Translations under genes and position numbers: made by a program
Notes under the pieces: model-generated
What the model was told of the DNA's origin: nothing
The model's database searches: none
The model's input: the letters and a program-made list of their open reading frames with translations, nothing else
Source of the DNA: Gnetum montanum
Lineage: Eukaryota; Streptophyta; Gnetopsida; Gnetales; Gnetaceae
Length of the DNA stretch: 63,146 nucleotides
NCBI GenBank assembly: GCA_015680685.1
Contig: MNCI01018336.1
Location: forward strand, 2,711-65,856
Direction: 5' to 3'
In this document: positions 12,143 to 24,691 of the stretch, in pieces
Layout: every line of letters starts with the position of its first letter
Position numbering within the stretch: position 1 is the first letter of the stretch

Positions 12143-13345
12143 TCATAGTTTGATGTGAGGGGTGGGGCATGTAGGTACAATCTTATACTCCCCTTCCCCT
12201 TCATTGGAGATGTCAAAAGGTAGCTTTGACCAAGAGACATCAACGGGAATGGCTCCTATGTCTATGACATCTAATGCTTCCTCAGTTCTAGTAGGATCAT
12301 GGGTTAACAATTGGTTCATGTCTTGAAGTGTGCTCATGATTTCTTGTTTAGGCTCAAAGAACTCAACCTCTAACCCTTGATCCATTCCCAAGTGTGAGAA
12401 AGTGAGTGATGTTGTCATGTCCCCATGTATGATGATTTCACCACCCTCATAAGGTAGGTGGATTTCTTGATGGATTGGTCAGGATATGGCTCTAAGTTTA
12501 GCTAACCAAGGTTGTCCTGGAATCATATTGAACCCCATCATTTCATCAACCACTACAAATTTAGCCAATGTGGGGAACTAGTCCCCTACTATAAAATCCA
12601 AGGTAATCATGCCTTTTACCATGACATGGGAACCACTAAAGGATTTTAAAAAGAAAGTTGTTGTGGGCCATATTTGCTCTGTAAGACCTAGCTTTTCAAT
12701 GACAGGAAAGGGTATTAAATTTTTTGCTGCACTATCATCGACATGCACCCTACGTATCTTGAAGTGGTTGACTTGTATTGTTATGAACATAGAAGATGTA
12801 GTGACCTCTCCAGTTTTCTCATGTCGCTTAATATCATTGGCATGAAATTCTAGGGATGTGGGCCTCGATTCTTGAGGTTGTGGGAATAGTAATACATAAA
12901 TGGATACCTCATCTATGGGAAGGTCCTCACTAATAGGAATCAAAGTCAACATACGCATGAGAGCTTCCCAATGTACCAATGAGGTCATTACTAAATCATA
13001 TAGGCTTAAGGAGGTTTTCATTTATTTCAAAGCCTGTGTGACTTGGGTCAATGCACTCACTAAATCCTTACCACTCAGAAAGCTCTTGTCTATGGAGACT
13101 TGGTCCATTTGACCCAGCATTCATATCTCTTGTGGAGGGATTCTTGTGTTAGTAACTAGGGATGTTGAGTTTGGGACACTAAGAGTGCCGATATCCCTAT
13201 CTTGATGTCTTGTGCTAGGCTCACTGGTGGACAGAACCATAGGAATAGAATTTAGCAGGATGGGCTTTAATGGTTCCAATTTGTGCTCATGATGTTCTTT
13301 TTCTAGGCACTCTCTAGCCAGCCTATCAGCAAGGTGCTCTCGCAA
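12143..13345 (-). pseudogene. Ty3/gypsy protease and linker (element EA)
   Basis: The minus-strand reading has MFITIQVNHFKIRRVHVDDS followed by AAKNLIPFPVIEKLGL, a retropepsin-like active site in which the usual D-S/T-G triad reads D-D-S. After it comes SFSGSHVMVKGMITLDFIVG, the normal second half of plant gypsy proteases, then a linker containing SWSKLPFDISNEGEG. The enzyme would cut the Gag-Pol polyprotein. Several frames and stops break the region. It is followed, after the 7752-11482 insertion, by RT at 6700, consistent with one split element. Confidence 0.7.
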
Positions 13346-13669
13346 GGGTCACGGGGGAACTGTAGGGGGTTTCATGTTAGGGTGTTTTGGCACTCGAATC
13401 ACAAAGGGAGTGGGTCAGGTTTCTGATGGCGTGGTTGCTGCTATGATAGAAGGAGGTACGCGAATGACGAATGGTTTTTGTGATGTAGGGAAGGTGCATA
13501 TGAAAAAAGGGGTTTGGGGAAGTGTTGAGGTAGATGTAGTCTCAAAAGGCCTGCGAATTACAAAAGGTTTTCAAGGGATGTCTTGTCCATTATCCACATG
13601 GATAGTGTTAATCACATATGATGTGTCCTTAGTATTTAGAGGATCCTTGTAGACCCCCATGGGTTGGTT

Positions 13670-15535
13670 TTGGGGCATTACTAGGTTTGCTTCATCAAAT
13701 ACTATTTCACCCATATCAATCATGTGTTGTATATCTTGTTTTAAGGTGAAGTAGTAGTTAGTTCTGTGCCCACACTATTGGTGATACTCACAAAACTTGT
13801 CTAACCTAAAGCCTCTTGGAATGGGGGGATCATCGGCTATTGCTAAAGTTGGGCTTTTAGCCAACTCACAAAATTGATTGTGTTTTTGGGACATCGCGGT
13901 GGACATTTGTTTGTGTTTGATTAACTTGACCCTTAGAAGTTGATCTAATAATTGTGAAGGCTTCATAGGCAAGGGTGTGTATTGGATAGGATCTTTTCAT
14001 TCAAATGCACGAGTGTGACCCATGTTTGTGGTTTTAGTTGAGGAAGATTCAGGTGTAGGCATAGATGTGGTTCTTTCATGGCTGGTTGGAGTAGTGGGTT
14101 GTTTTCCTTTCTATCTTGAATTGTTAGGTTGGACTGTCTCCGCCACTACTACTACCATCATTTTGGATTTATCCTTATCCTTCCTCATATGTTAGCTCCT
14201 AAAGGCTAAGTAAGCTAGGTCATTACTTGCTTGTGCCGCCTCTTCTATGTTCTTAATTTCTGTGAATACTTGACTCAAAGTAGGGCACTCAAATAATAAA
14301 GTTTTGATTTAATGAAGTCATTCATAGCAACCTTAAGGATGGTAAGTAAGTATGTTTTAGGGATGGGCTCGTGAAGTTCATTCAGGGCTATACTCCACCT
14401 TTGGATAAATTTTTGTACTGGCTCTAATGGCACCTATTTAATCTAAATCAAACTATCTAGTGTGGCTTCAGGTTTTAAATTATATTTGAAATAGGTAATG
14501 AACTAATGTAATAAATCCTCTAGAGAGGATATGGAGTTATGGGGTAAAGCTCGGTACCAGTCTAAGGCTTTTCCTATCAAGGACATAGCAAATACACATA
14601 GAATTACATGATGCCAAGCTTGAAGCAATAGATATTCTAGTCGAAATATTGCCAGATAGGCATTTGGATCTCCCTCTCAATTATATTTGGTTAGTTGAGG
14701 TAATGAGATTCCTGATGGTAAGGTTAATAGTGGAACTGAAGAGTTGATTGGGTCATCTTGGTAGAAGTTTAGCACTTTGACTTCCTCAGTGTTTGTAGCT
14801 TTAAGGCACTTTACCTCCTCAGTTAATGAGTGCATCATTTTCTTTGTGTCTGCCCACTCTTGGAAGGTAGGTAGACTAGTTGGTTGAGTACATTGTAATT
14901 GGTAACCATTTGATTGTTGCATTGTCTGTGGAAAGGAAGACTATTGGATTGTTGGTTGTTGTGGTGTAGAAACATTTAGAGATAGGATTACAAGGTGTGG
15001 TATGTTGTAGTGAGTAGGTTGGTATTGTTGAAAAGTTGGTGAAACGCACTGCCTAGCCACAGGTTGTGGGGTGACACCCTGAACATGTTGGGCTGAAGTA
15101 ATCAGAGGTGCTCCATGGGTTTGTACTTGTGGTATGTAGTGGGTGGACGTGGAAGCTGGTATAACTGATGGCATACCAATTACTTGATGTCAGAAGATTG
15201 ATCCTACATTATTTTGAGGAGGGGGTTGTTGGAACTATACTTGCAGAGGAGAGGGTAACGTGATGACTAGAGGCATGATGGAGATGGACATATCAGATGG
15301 GGAAGGTAGGAATGGAAGTGGGTACTTCATGTAGAGAAACTAGTGCTTGAGTGTTTACAAATGAAGGAGGAAGTATGGTTTCTTCCAGGAAAGGTTGGAA
15401 TGATGGGTTTGTATGGGCATGAGGACTGATGGTATGGTATCAATCCCCATGCTCAGATTGGGCTGCAAAGTCATCTTCCTCATCTCCACTCTGAGGCTCT
15501 ATCAGAGGTTGCTGTAAGGTTTGATTCCTTTCCAT
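13670..15535 (-). pseudogene. Ty3/gypsy gag, decayed (element EA)
   Basis: A plausible start is the minus-strand ATG at 15535 (MERNQTLQQPLIEPQSGDEE), followed by a Gln/Thr/Pro-rich region (15174-14940). The capsid-like segment includes ISLPQLTKYN, LEYLLLQAWHH and GKALDWYRALPHNSI (near 14690-14540), typical of retrotransposon Gag. A zinc-binding remnant follows: FCEYHQ, a stop, then CGHRTNYYF (13790-13740), where the last Cys is Tyr. Gag forms the particle that holds the RNA. Many stops and frameshifts are present. The Cys/His spacing suggests a Tat/Athila-side plant gypsy lineage, with modest certainty. Confidence 0.7.
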
Positions 15536-15745
15536 GAGAAGCTAAGATATGAGTTGATGATGGAGATTAGAAAGGGGGATCATGTTAAATATTAAGGAAG
15601 TGAACTCACAACCTCCCTTGTAAATAAGCTCATAGTTTTGCTTTGCTTCTCTTTCTATGCGATCGATAGGCAAGTTGGCTTAAATCTTCACACAAATGAA
15701 GTTCTATTGTCCTAGTATGAGGATTGTGTAAGTAGGGTCCTTGCC

Positions 15746-16054
15746 CTATAGCCTAAGTGACTGGTGAGTTGAACCTTGAGGATTTATCTCTTCAATGATA
15801 GTTATGGGTTTTGTCGTAGTCATAGGGTTTGAGGTCCTAGCCCCAAAGTTAGAGATCTGTAGTGTCGTTGTGTTGATTTGGGAAGATTCCATAGTGGTGT
15901 GAGTAAACTGGGCTTGACAAGCCATATGTGAGTGAATTGGCCTAACAAGCCAAGTATGAGTAAACTGGGCTTGACAAGTTGGATGTGAGTGAACTGGCCT
16001 GACAAGCCGAGTATGAGTAAACTGGGCTTGACAAGCTAGGTGTGTACCAAGCAA
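15746..16054 (-). repeat. 57-bp tandem repeat read as 19-residue protein repeat
   Basis: Two full 57-bp units (15901-15957 and 15958-16014) and a partial third (from 16015) share the words GAGTAAACTGGGCTTGACAA and 'gtgagtga.ctggcctgacaagcc'. Because 57 is a multiple of three, the open minus-strand frame (102 codons) shows a repeated peptide of the form CQAQFTHTRLVRPVHSH. It sits just upstream of the EA gag start. It may be a leader ORF or simply a repeat that happens to stay open. No known domain was recognised. Confidence 0.55.
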
Positions 16055-17634
16055 GATGCAAGTTGTAAGTACTTAGAGGAGCTCGCTATGATCAGTCGAT
16101 GGTGGTGGTGGGAACGTTACTTGGTAGGCTATCTATGAAGTGGCTTTTTTAAGCAACATGTGTATGTTGTTTGGGTTCTAATGATGCAGTTGTAGAGTTT
16201 GAAGTGTTGGTCATAACGTATGAGTTTTGCAAGGTTGTACGCCCAATTAATTTAGTGTGAGCAGATTAGGATTAGCGTGAGCAAACTAGGGTAGGCTTGA
16301 GCAAGCTTAGCTTGATTTCGGCACTAGGTCTACATAGCATTTAAAAGGTAGCATAATCAACATTTTTATGGGATGGTAAACAAGTTTGCCCTCCTTTTAG
16401 CACCAATTTACTATGCTAACCGAAATCATCAGCGTGAGGCTAGAAGGGAAAAACAAACACCAAAAGATTGTTGGAGAGACACAATCGACCCTACCTTCAT
16501 GTGAGGGCAAGTTGGAAAAAAATGAAGGTAGAGTGCCTTGTATGGTCTACATGCAAATCAACCAAGGACCTCACCAAGCATAATCTATGGTTTGTGCTAG
16601 GGTTATTGTAACTAGTGATGTATGAAATGTAAACAAAGCGTATACAGAAGCGTAAAATAGATCAAAAATAGAGCAAACAATGTAATGGAGGGAAATAATA
16701 AACTATATTGTATTGATTAACAAGGATGTGCACCGGTCAAAAAGTAGTTGCATGTATGGATGGCAAGTCAAGTGCTATGCCTCGGAGTGATGTGTTTATA
16801 GGTTCTTGGATGCTAGGAGTCACGTGCGCCCGAGCGTCCAAAGTTGCTAGTCGATGCTCCCAAAGCCATCAACCTCCAAAATTGCCAGCCCCATTTATGT
16901 GAATGGATAGGGTATTTATCAGATTTGGCTAGGCTCAAGTGTGGAATTCATGGATGAGATCAATGGTTGAGAGATGAGAGGGAAACGGATCGTGTGACAG
17001 GTGTTTGATGAACAACTGCATGTGAATTGGATGTGTGTAGCTAAGCTACATTCTTGACCGGATGCACTGTATCTTATAGCGTGTATTGGCATACACAAGC
17101 TAGCTTACACCCATAAAATCAAATACAATTTCAAGCATAAGAGCTTGAAAAGCTCACAAATGGTGAAAATTTAAAATAAAAATCATAGTGTACAATAAGA
17201 GAAATTGACTCCGGTTCGCTTGGAACTTCTCAATCCATGGATTGACTACTGCAAGGTGCTAATGTGAGTGGTTTTTTGGTTATTTGAGGCATTTTTGATT
17301 CACAAAAGCTTCCAGCATGATTTTATTTTGTCTTGGCGTGTCCTTAGCATGTGTTTGGCATGCTTTTGACTGGGTGTGATCAATGCTCATGCTGGACTCA
17401 TGTTGCCAACATGAGCTCAACATGACCTGAGCATGACCTAGGTGTGAGGAAGATGAAAATGATACATTTCACACCAATATTTGATCTTTGAAGCCTATTC
17501 TTTGAGTGCAACAATTTTCTGACTGTGGTTGATCGTGAGAGTGGACTACATGTTGAAAACTGAGCTTGGGTGTGCCTCGATTTGAGCCACTTTTGGTATC
17601 TCACACTTAGTGTTAGGCCAAAATTAGTGGTGTT
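16055..17634 (-). other. Probable EA leader/5' LTR region, no gene
   Basis: On the minus strand, 16408-16389 reads like 'aaattggtgctaaaaggagg', similar to the primer-binding area seen after the LTR in several plant gypsy elements ('attggtgctt...'). If so, the 5' LTR of element EA lies at about 16410-17630. No partner LTR was found in the window, and the LTR ends are not fixed. No host gene was seen. Confidence 0.35.
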
Positions 17635-18569
17635 TTAGGTGCATATTCATTTTGATGAACATATACCACATTAAACTATTAAGGGACTAGTAGATTATCA
17701 TGTGTACTACACCTCTGATTATTACTTGTATCAAACCTAGGCAATGAAAAACTTTCATATGAAGAAGGAGACATGATTGTCTATTCAATGTGCAATGTAT
17801 TATATATTATTTTATGTATATTTTTTTTCTTGTAACCAACCTTGAGGATTTGTTCCAATGATGAGAAAGATCTCCTAAGTTCTAATTAGTGCACAAACAA
17901 CAAAGTCCCCGATAATAGCACTAATGATGAGTGGCAAGGTATCCCTACACTCAACCATACAAATATGAGCATACATGCACAATCCAGTTGAATTCCAAGG
18001 ACTAAGTTCTTATGTGCTCTTGTGGAACAAGGATGGGTTGATCAATCATTATCTTTCCAAGCTTACTTATATAACATGATTGTATGGTTAAGTAAACTTG
18101 AGATACATGATTTTTATAGTTTTATGTTTTTTTGTCCTAGTTCTACAAGAGGAGAGAGATAAGTAAGTAACTAATTTTTATTTAACTACTCAACTATGCT
18201 TTAACTAGTCCTAACACCATCATCCATTCTCACTTTCCATACACATCCTAAACAAGTGCAACACTACTGAGATTACCAAATGCTAATCATTACTGGGTTA
18301 CCAAGTGTTACATGCATGCTCAAAGTGATCGTACTGTGTGTGCTTACCTAGGAGAGTTGTATGGTGAGAGAGATAACATTAATTAACTAAGGGAAGCATT
18401 AAGTGATAGTAATTAACATTAACTAATCTATTCTGAATGCTACAAGGTTTATCACAAAGTTCATCTTTATTTCCGTACACAAGGTATGCTCAGGTACACA
18501 ATACTCAAATAATGATCCATTCACTTTATGACTCCTACTATAGGCACTCAGGAATAATTCTATCTCTAG
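17635..18569 (-). mobile_element. E0 gypsy element: leader plus main part of its 5' LTR
   Basis: Bases 17925-18569 (minus) match the E2 LTR from its end (CATCA, plus-strand TGATGAGTGG at 17925) inward. The rest of the LTR continues at 38401-38222. Left of 17925 the minus strand has a primer-site remnant (TGCTATTATCGGGGAC-like), a leader and a gag start at 17774 (MSPSSYESF), parallel to E2's MSPSSYKSA. The element is cut off near 17635 against EA sequence. E1 inserted within this LTR. Confidence 0.75.
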
Positions 18570-19463
18570 TGATGACTCATGATTCATTAGGCTCTAATAT
18601 CGAACCCTGGATATTGGATCTATGATATCAGGTACACAATATTGCGACCTAAGTAATGATATCAGGTATGCGATATCGCGGCATAAGTAATGATATTGGG
18701 TACATGATATCATGACTCTTGTGTGGGCCTTTAAATACACATGTAGGCACATAGAGAAGAAAGTAAGTAAAGATAGGAAATTTAAAGTAGTCTTTTATTT
18801 TTCATTTTCAATTCTTCTCAACCCTTTCTCCTAGTGCATGCCCATTATGTGATGATTGTAATTATACAGCATCCTTCGTTTGAGTGTGATGTACTTGGAC
18901 ATGCACATGACTAGAAATAAAGATTGAGATTACTTCATCATTGCAACATTCACTTATTTTAATTATTTAATTATTATTATTATTTATTGTTATTAAAAAT
19001 GGAATGAGTATGACTTAATCACGAGCATCTACATGTGACTACTTGGTATCCTAGTAGCATACTTGGGCCATGCACTTGGTAACCCCAATGGTATTCATGC
19101 ATGAGGTCCAAGATGTGTATGGATTATTAAGGAACAAATGTTCGTCACACTTAGACTAGCATAGATTCTATCTCCCTATCTTCTATTAGTTTAACTCTCT
19201 CTCCCCTTTCCTCCTAGCTTAATTAAAGATTACTTTCCATTGTCTCTAGGAGCAACATTAGTTTAGGAACACATCATACATCTCACTTTGGACTAAACCA
19301 TACGTGACAAAGCAAATACTAGTCTAGGTGAGAAGATAGCTAACTGCACTCAATGAGTAACTATGTAGATACCAAAACTAGCCCTTCTATAGAGTTTGAC
19401 CAAATTGTTCATGAAATGCTCATATTCGTATGGTTGAGTGTGGGGGTACCTCGCCACTCATCA
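18570..19463 (+). repeat. E1 5' LTR
   Basis: 894 bp with terminal TGATG/CATCA. U3 carries a cluster of GATATC-like palindromes with three roughly 35-bp units, against two in the 3' copy. A TATA-like CTTTAAATAC near 18730 corresponds to CTATAAATAC in the 3' LTR. The LTR drives and ends transcription of the element. It is followed directly by the primer-binding site. Confidence 0.8.
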
Positions 19464-19464
19464 T

Positions 19465-19482
19465 TGGTGTCGTTGCCAAGTA
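19465..19482 (+). other. E1 primer-binding site (tRNA-Asp type)
   Basis: TGGTGTCGTTGCCAAGTA lies one base after the LTR end. It is a mutated form of TGGCGCCGTTGCCGGGGA, the complement of the 3' end of plant tRNA-Asp, known from Athila-like gypsy elements. The differences are mostly C/T and G/A transitions. Confidence 0.65.
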
Positions 19483-19605
19483 TTGTGTTAGTTATTTAGA
19501 TTAGTTACATCATCTAAGATCATTGTAACAAAGCCTTGATGATATATCTTTCAGAAAAATAATAATAATAATAATTTCAATTAAATCACACATAAATTTA
19601 CAACC

Positions 19606-21598
19606 ATGTCTCTCTTACAAGACTATGATAATGCAACAACTAGTAAGGTAATTCATTGGAGAACCAACAAATTATACATTGATGAAGATGAAGTTTGGAG
19701 TACCTAATCTGATGTAGGGGTTTCCTATGAACATAAAAAAAGACAACATCATCCCAAATCACAAATGTATAACCTACTCCATGACGATGAACCCCTACTG
19801 GCCACTAAGATCCTAAAGGAAATACAAGAGGTTGTTCAAATATCCTGCAGGCATCACAGGGAAAGCTGTCTACCTAGGCTTGACTTAAACAACTTTCCTA
19901 AGTTTTTAGGAGGCTATGATTTAGATCTGCAACACCATCTACAAGCCTTCCATGATGCTTGTATATGGAAAAATATTTATAATGGATGGCAAAAACTTAA
20001 GCTCTCTTCTCTAACACTTGTTGGCCAAGAAAAAGTGTGGTACAGATTGTTAAAACCAAAATCAATCCATAGTTGGCTGACAATGGTAGAACTATTTATT
20101 GAAAGATATCAGACCTATGCAAGAGTGTCAGCCTTGAGGAGACAAATCCAAGAGTGGAAACAAATGCAACATGAACCCTTGGACATGGCCTTAGAAAGAT
20201 ATTATGCATTGTTAAACAACTACCTAGGCCATGGGTTCTCCGAGGAAAGGCTAATGTACCATATCATAGATGGGCTCCATAATGAAACAAGGGAGACCCT
20301 AGGGATGTATGCTCGAGGTCAACTATATGAGCTATGAACCCATCAATTCCAAGAGCTTATCAAGCGGGTAGAAAAAGAAGAAGGAGAAATGGCTAAATGG
20401 GAGAACGCTAAAAAATCTCAATAGGCCCAAAAACCAACAAGGGCCCATGATTATGAAGAGGAGAAATCAACTCACAGCAAAGAGGTGGAATAATCATTGG
20501 TAGTACTACAATCATTGGATTAAGTTGAGGCAAAGATCAATAATATGATGAAATGGATGCATGAAAAATGTGGACAATATGCCAACGCTATTAGAGGTAG
20601 AGTTATGAAAATCCAAGAAATAGGACAAAACACCTTTAGACGATCAAAAAGAAGGGTTGAAGAGACTAAGAACTTAACTACCAATCATATGTATTAATGT
20701 AACATTTTCCTATACGATCAACCCAAGGGCCAATGCCCAATCATGTTACATCTACATGAGCATTGGGGAAGAATGTTACATCCAGAGTTCATACAAAAAT
20801 ACCATGTTCAATCATAGTGGAAAAAATCCCAGTCGTGGGGCAGGCCACCCCCAAACTGGTTACACCCTTCATATCATCCGAACTCAAGTTCTTATCAATT
20901 TCAACATCTTGTTTCCCCAACTAGGTCAACATCATCTATCTTGCCATATTATTATTATTCTTCTTAATACTATCAACCCATATCCTCTCCAACAGGACCA
21001 CCACCTCGTGTACATTACACTTCTTGTCAATTTCAACATTTTCATCCTTCACCTCCTTCTACATTTCCATCATTTGTGCCCAGAGGATTTGCACCACAAC
21101 ATCAACCCATGAAATTTTACTTGTGCTTCTACTATTAATAGTAGTGGGAATCATCCACAACATCATAGGCATCCCTTCTTTAGACATGACCATAGAAAGG
21201 GACACCATAGTTCAAAAACCATTGCATCCGCCAACTCAACACAAGTCCAACACTATAGTGTATCTTCCTCTTCGAACCCAACGCCTCATGTTACCTTATC
21301 AGGGCCATCACTCAATACTCCAAAAGCTATGTAGCCCAATGAATATAGCCACATGGGGAGACATGTTGATCCTTGCATACTATCTTACAGTCGCAAGTAC
21401 CATAGTGAGTCAACTCCTTATAAATTAACCACATCTTATAACTTGTCCCACTATGTCAACTCTAATCAAGTGTGTGAACCCCAATGGGGTAAGTATGACC
21501 AGGTCCCAATATTTCCAACATGCAAGGATCCCAACGTTATATTTATTAAGTCTAGCCATGCTCAACTCTTTAGCTCTGGGGAGTATCCTCCATTCTAA
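19606..21598 (+). pseudogene. E1 gag, decayed
   Basis: ATG at 19606 (MSLLQDYDNATTSKV) reads in frame, through one stop, into a 190-codon open part (19765-20337). That part contains RLDLNNFPKFLGGYDLDLQH, VWYRLLKPKSIHSWLTMVEL, ALERYYALLNNYLGHGF and TRETLGMYARGQL. E2 and E3 carry the same blocks, so this is the family Gag (capsid-like). After a stop, a helical stretch (EKEEGEMAKWE) and a decayed zinc-knuckle-like CNIFLYDQPKGQCP (near 20699) follow, then a Pro/His/Ser-rich tail. In the knuckle one Cys is Phe and the His is Gln. Host silencing and mutation have inactivated it. Confidence 0.8.
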
Positions 21599-22477
21599 CA
21601 ACATAGAATTAATAAATGTTTTTCCATTTCTTTAAATTTTCAACTTTTTGTTTTCCAGTTTTTCACCTTTTAATTTATTGATTTATATTTCTATCTTTTT
21701 ATCTTTTTATAAGTAATCTCATATACAAATAAATCCCTCATGTGACTCATTGGTTAAGGTGTTGTTCTATGCTATCAAGTCTCAGGTGACTAATTATTTG
21801 AATAGCAAGCCCACAACATCCACCTACCCATTCCATTAATAAGATGTTCTACCCTGGGTACAATGATATTCCTAATCATTAAAACTTCAAGTAACCTTGT
21901 GTTATTATACCTAGAGTGAAGAAGGATGGACTAAGTAGGATGGCCGAGGTGTGACATCAAGGGAACTTGTGGATTCTCTTTGGTGACATCTATAGGAGTT
22001 ATCATGTAGATTGGTTATACTAAGATCCTTGTAGATCTAACAAAAAATGGGAGTAAGGGTAATCTAAAGGCACTCAACCAGAGAAAAATAATGCTAATCT
22101 AAGGGGTCCCACTAGAAAGACATGCACCCATGCCCAAGGTAGGCATCTTTTCTGGATTAAGCAATACATCAAAAAAAATACACAATGAGTGCCACAAAGC
22201 AAAATCACTCCTCCCTTGAATGAAATGCCAAGTGATCATACACCTTGCTATCATGGTACTCTTATGGTTGTCCATCATTAAATAAAGCAATGAAATGTCA
22301 CTGATCAAAGGCATAGACTTAGTCCTCATTTTGGAGTGATGGGTTAATGACATAACAATCATGCCTTACACTAAGGATTCATTCTACCCTAGACCAGTTA
22401 CCTCATGTCCTGCTCTCTGTAATCCCTTCTACAATTTGTTCCATATCATTGTTCATGTAATTAGGATTCATGATTTT
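21599..22477. other. E1 internal sequence, no gene seen
   Basis: AT-rich sequence after gag, where pol would be expected in an autonomous element. I find no RT, protease or integrase motif on either strand. Confidence 0.5.
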
Positions 22478-24201
22478 TGTAGCAACCGAAAATGTCGATG
22501 GCTGGAAGAACGCCAAGGTCGGCGAACACGACAGTTCCAACCCCGTGCCCGCGAGAGGGCGGTGCTGGGTGTGTGCGAACATGGGGTGCCCTAAATGGTC
22601 TGGTCTATCAGACAAGGACTTACATCAGCATTAATATAGCCTTTTGCAGTATAAACTGTACGAGTTGTGAGATGGTTCTTACGAGTAAATACAGCGGGAA
22701 AGGAAAGGGACTAAAAAAATGCCACAATAATGCGAAATAGTGAATAAAATAGAGATACGAGGGTAATGCGAAAGTAATGCTGAACATGAGAAATGTAAGT
22801 GCGGCAATGATATGAGATGATGCTTGAAGGTAAATAAAATAGAAAATAACACAAGGAAGCTAGAAAATAAATAAGAGGTAGCATAAGATACAGTTAGGAA
22901 CATGCACTGCTTCAGAGCTACAAATCTGTCCAGTCAGGGGGGATACAATTGGCTGCACAGCTTGACGGAGTGCAGAAGTTCCAAAGGTGACTGAAGTGTG
23001 CCGAGAAACAGGAATAGCTGTGTACTTAGGCATAGACTTCATGTATATACAATGCAGGTGGGATCCTACCAAGGTGGTAGAATGAGGACCCGACCTTTAT
23101 GCCAGCTGAGAGAGGTTCCTTTTATAGATTGTTGGCCTCTCCTTTTCTTTCCCTTTTTTTTGCAAGATTGCAGATATTTTTTTCCTTTTTGTTTTAGCCA
23201 AGGAGATTCCCCCTCTTACTTTTTTTTTGGACCCTTTTTGTGTTGTTTGACACGCTATTTATAGGGCTGAAGGTAAGCAAAGGTGACCATTTGAATACTA
23301 CATGTTGCAGACTTGCACCACCTTACTGCCATTACTCGAGCCGTTTGTAACCATTAAGCTTGCAAGACCGTTGTGATGCAAGCAATAATTGCGATCCTAC
23401 TACGTTGTGACCACACCATCAGCTCCTAGAGGCATGTGCCAATGGTCTAATTGGGGTGGAGTGCATTGATGTTGCATGGCCACCTACATGACGTGCTATG
23501 TTTTGTGACGTGGCTTGCTTAGCATGGAGTAGCACCTTGCCGCATGTCCTATCGTACATCACATACTTGCTACATGATGCTACGCTACGTAGCATAGTGA
23601 CTAGCCTCGATTGCAACAGTTTTGCTGATTTTCAACCTATTCTACCATAATGCAAGTTTTTGTAGACCTTGCTGATTTCGCCTTTCGAACCACCTTCTAT
23701 CCCTTTCTGTAGGATTGCTATGCCTTGCTGCGCCATGTAGCTTAGCGTAGCGTAGCAATAAACATGGTCCACCGCTTCCTAGCAAAAAGAGAGATCACTG
23801 TAGAACTCGAGACTAGGTGAGGGAGGTGAGTAGTGAAGTTGTTGCTATGCTATGCCATATGTCATCGCATAGCGTAACATCTCGTTCCACCATTTTTTTC
23901 TAAAGCTTGCTACGCTACACATCGTATCGTAGCATAGCAGGCTTTGTGACTTAGAAAACTTGCCGAACTACTTCTCCTATGCACCTAGGATACTGTCACC
24001 GATTCTAGATACCATTTCTGAGCAGGTTGTCGGTTGTTCAGACTACTTTGATGGGTGGGTAGGTTGGTACGGAACCTGTCCATGCCTAAAGTAGAAAATT
24101 TACCAAACTAGCCGTCCTGGACTCAGAACGTTCTTTTCCCGATGGACTATCATGGTGCTGTGTGGACTGAAAAAGCCTGGTGAAGCCAGGATGACCCCAC
24201 A
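22478..24201 (-). mobile_element. Probable solo LTR (1.7 kb) inside E1
   Basis: The segment is richer in GC than its surroundings. It starts TGTAGCAACC and ends GACCCCACA, so both strands show TGT...ACA ends. Short T-rich flanks (ATTTT at the left, TTTTT at the right) fit, but do not prove, a target duplication. On the minus strand a TATA box (CTATAAATAGC near 23250-23262) sits inside, as expected for an LTR promoter. No internal coding region is attached. The right half holds many 'gctacgctacg'/'tagcatagc' words. Confidence 0.5.
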
Positions 24202-24691
24202 TTTTTCTTTTAGGGTGTTTCAATTTGTGTAGCATTAAATTTATACCTCATCATGGTGGTAATTAACATGTGTGTGTTTTGTGGAACTAGTGTGGATTAC
24301 ATTTAACCCTTCTAGTGCCTATGGACATTTTAAGATGTGGTTATGTAAGGGCATTATAGGTAGGAACCTCCTTTGGGGAGGATCCACTTGCATGACTTTT
24401 GTAATTTTCTCTCATAACACATTACCCTCACATCATTTTATACCATCTAATTATTGTATTATACAATTCTTCTTTCCCTTATCATCCTACCCATTCAAAC
24501 ATTCCTATATATATCACATGTCCTTTTTCCTCATACTCTTCATGATATTCATTGCCAGATCTTACACCACTATCCTTTTTATGTCTTTCGGCCTGATCAT
24601 TCTTACCCTGAACTCCTTATATTGCCTTAAAATCCTCCATTTATACCGTAGAATTTCCAAAATTTATCAATTTTTCCAAGTACCCTATTTT
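24202..24691. other. E1 internal sequence, no supported gene
   Basis: A 140-codon hydrophobic open frame (24272-24694) crosses AT-rich sequence (FFLILFMIF and similar). It shows no family motif and looks like chance. Nothing else was seen. Confidence 0.4.

Noticed and set aside
21720-21830. tRNA gene-like bases ('ggttaaggtgttgttc...')
   Set aside because: No cloverleaf could be formed with a proper anticodon arm and acceptor stem.
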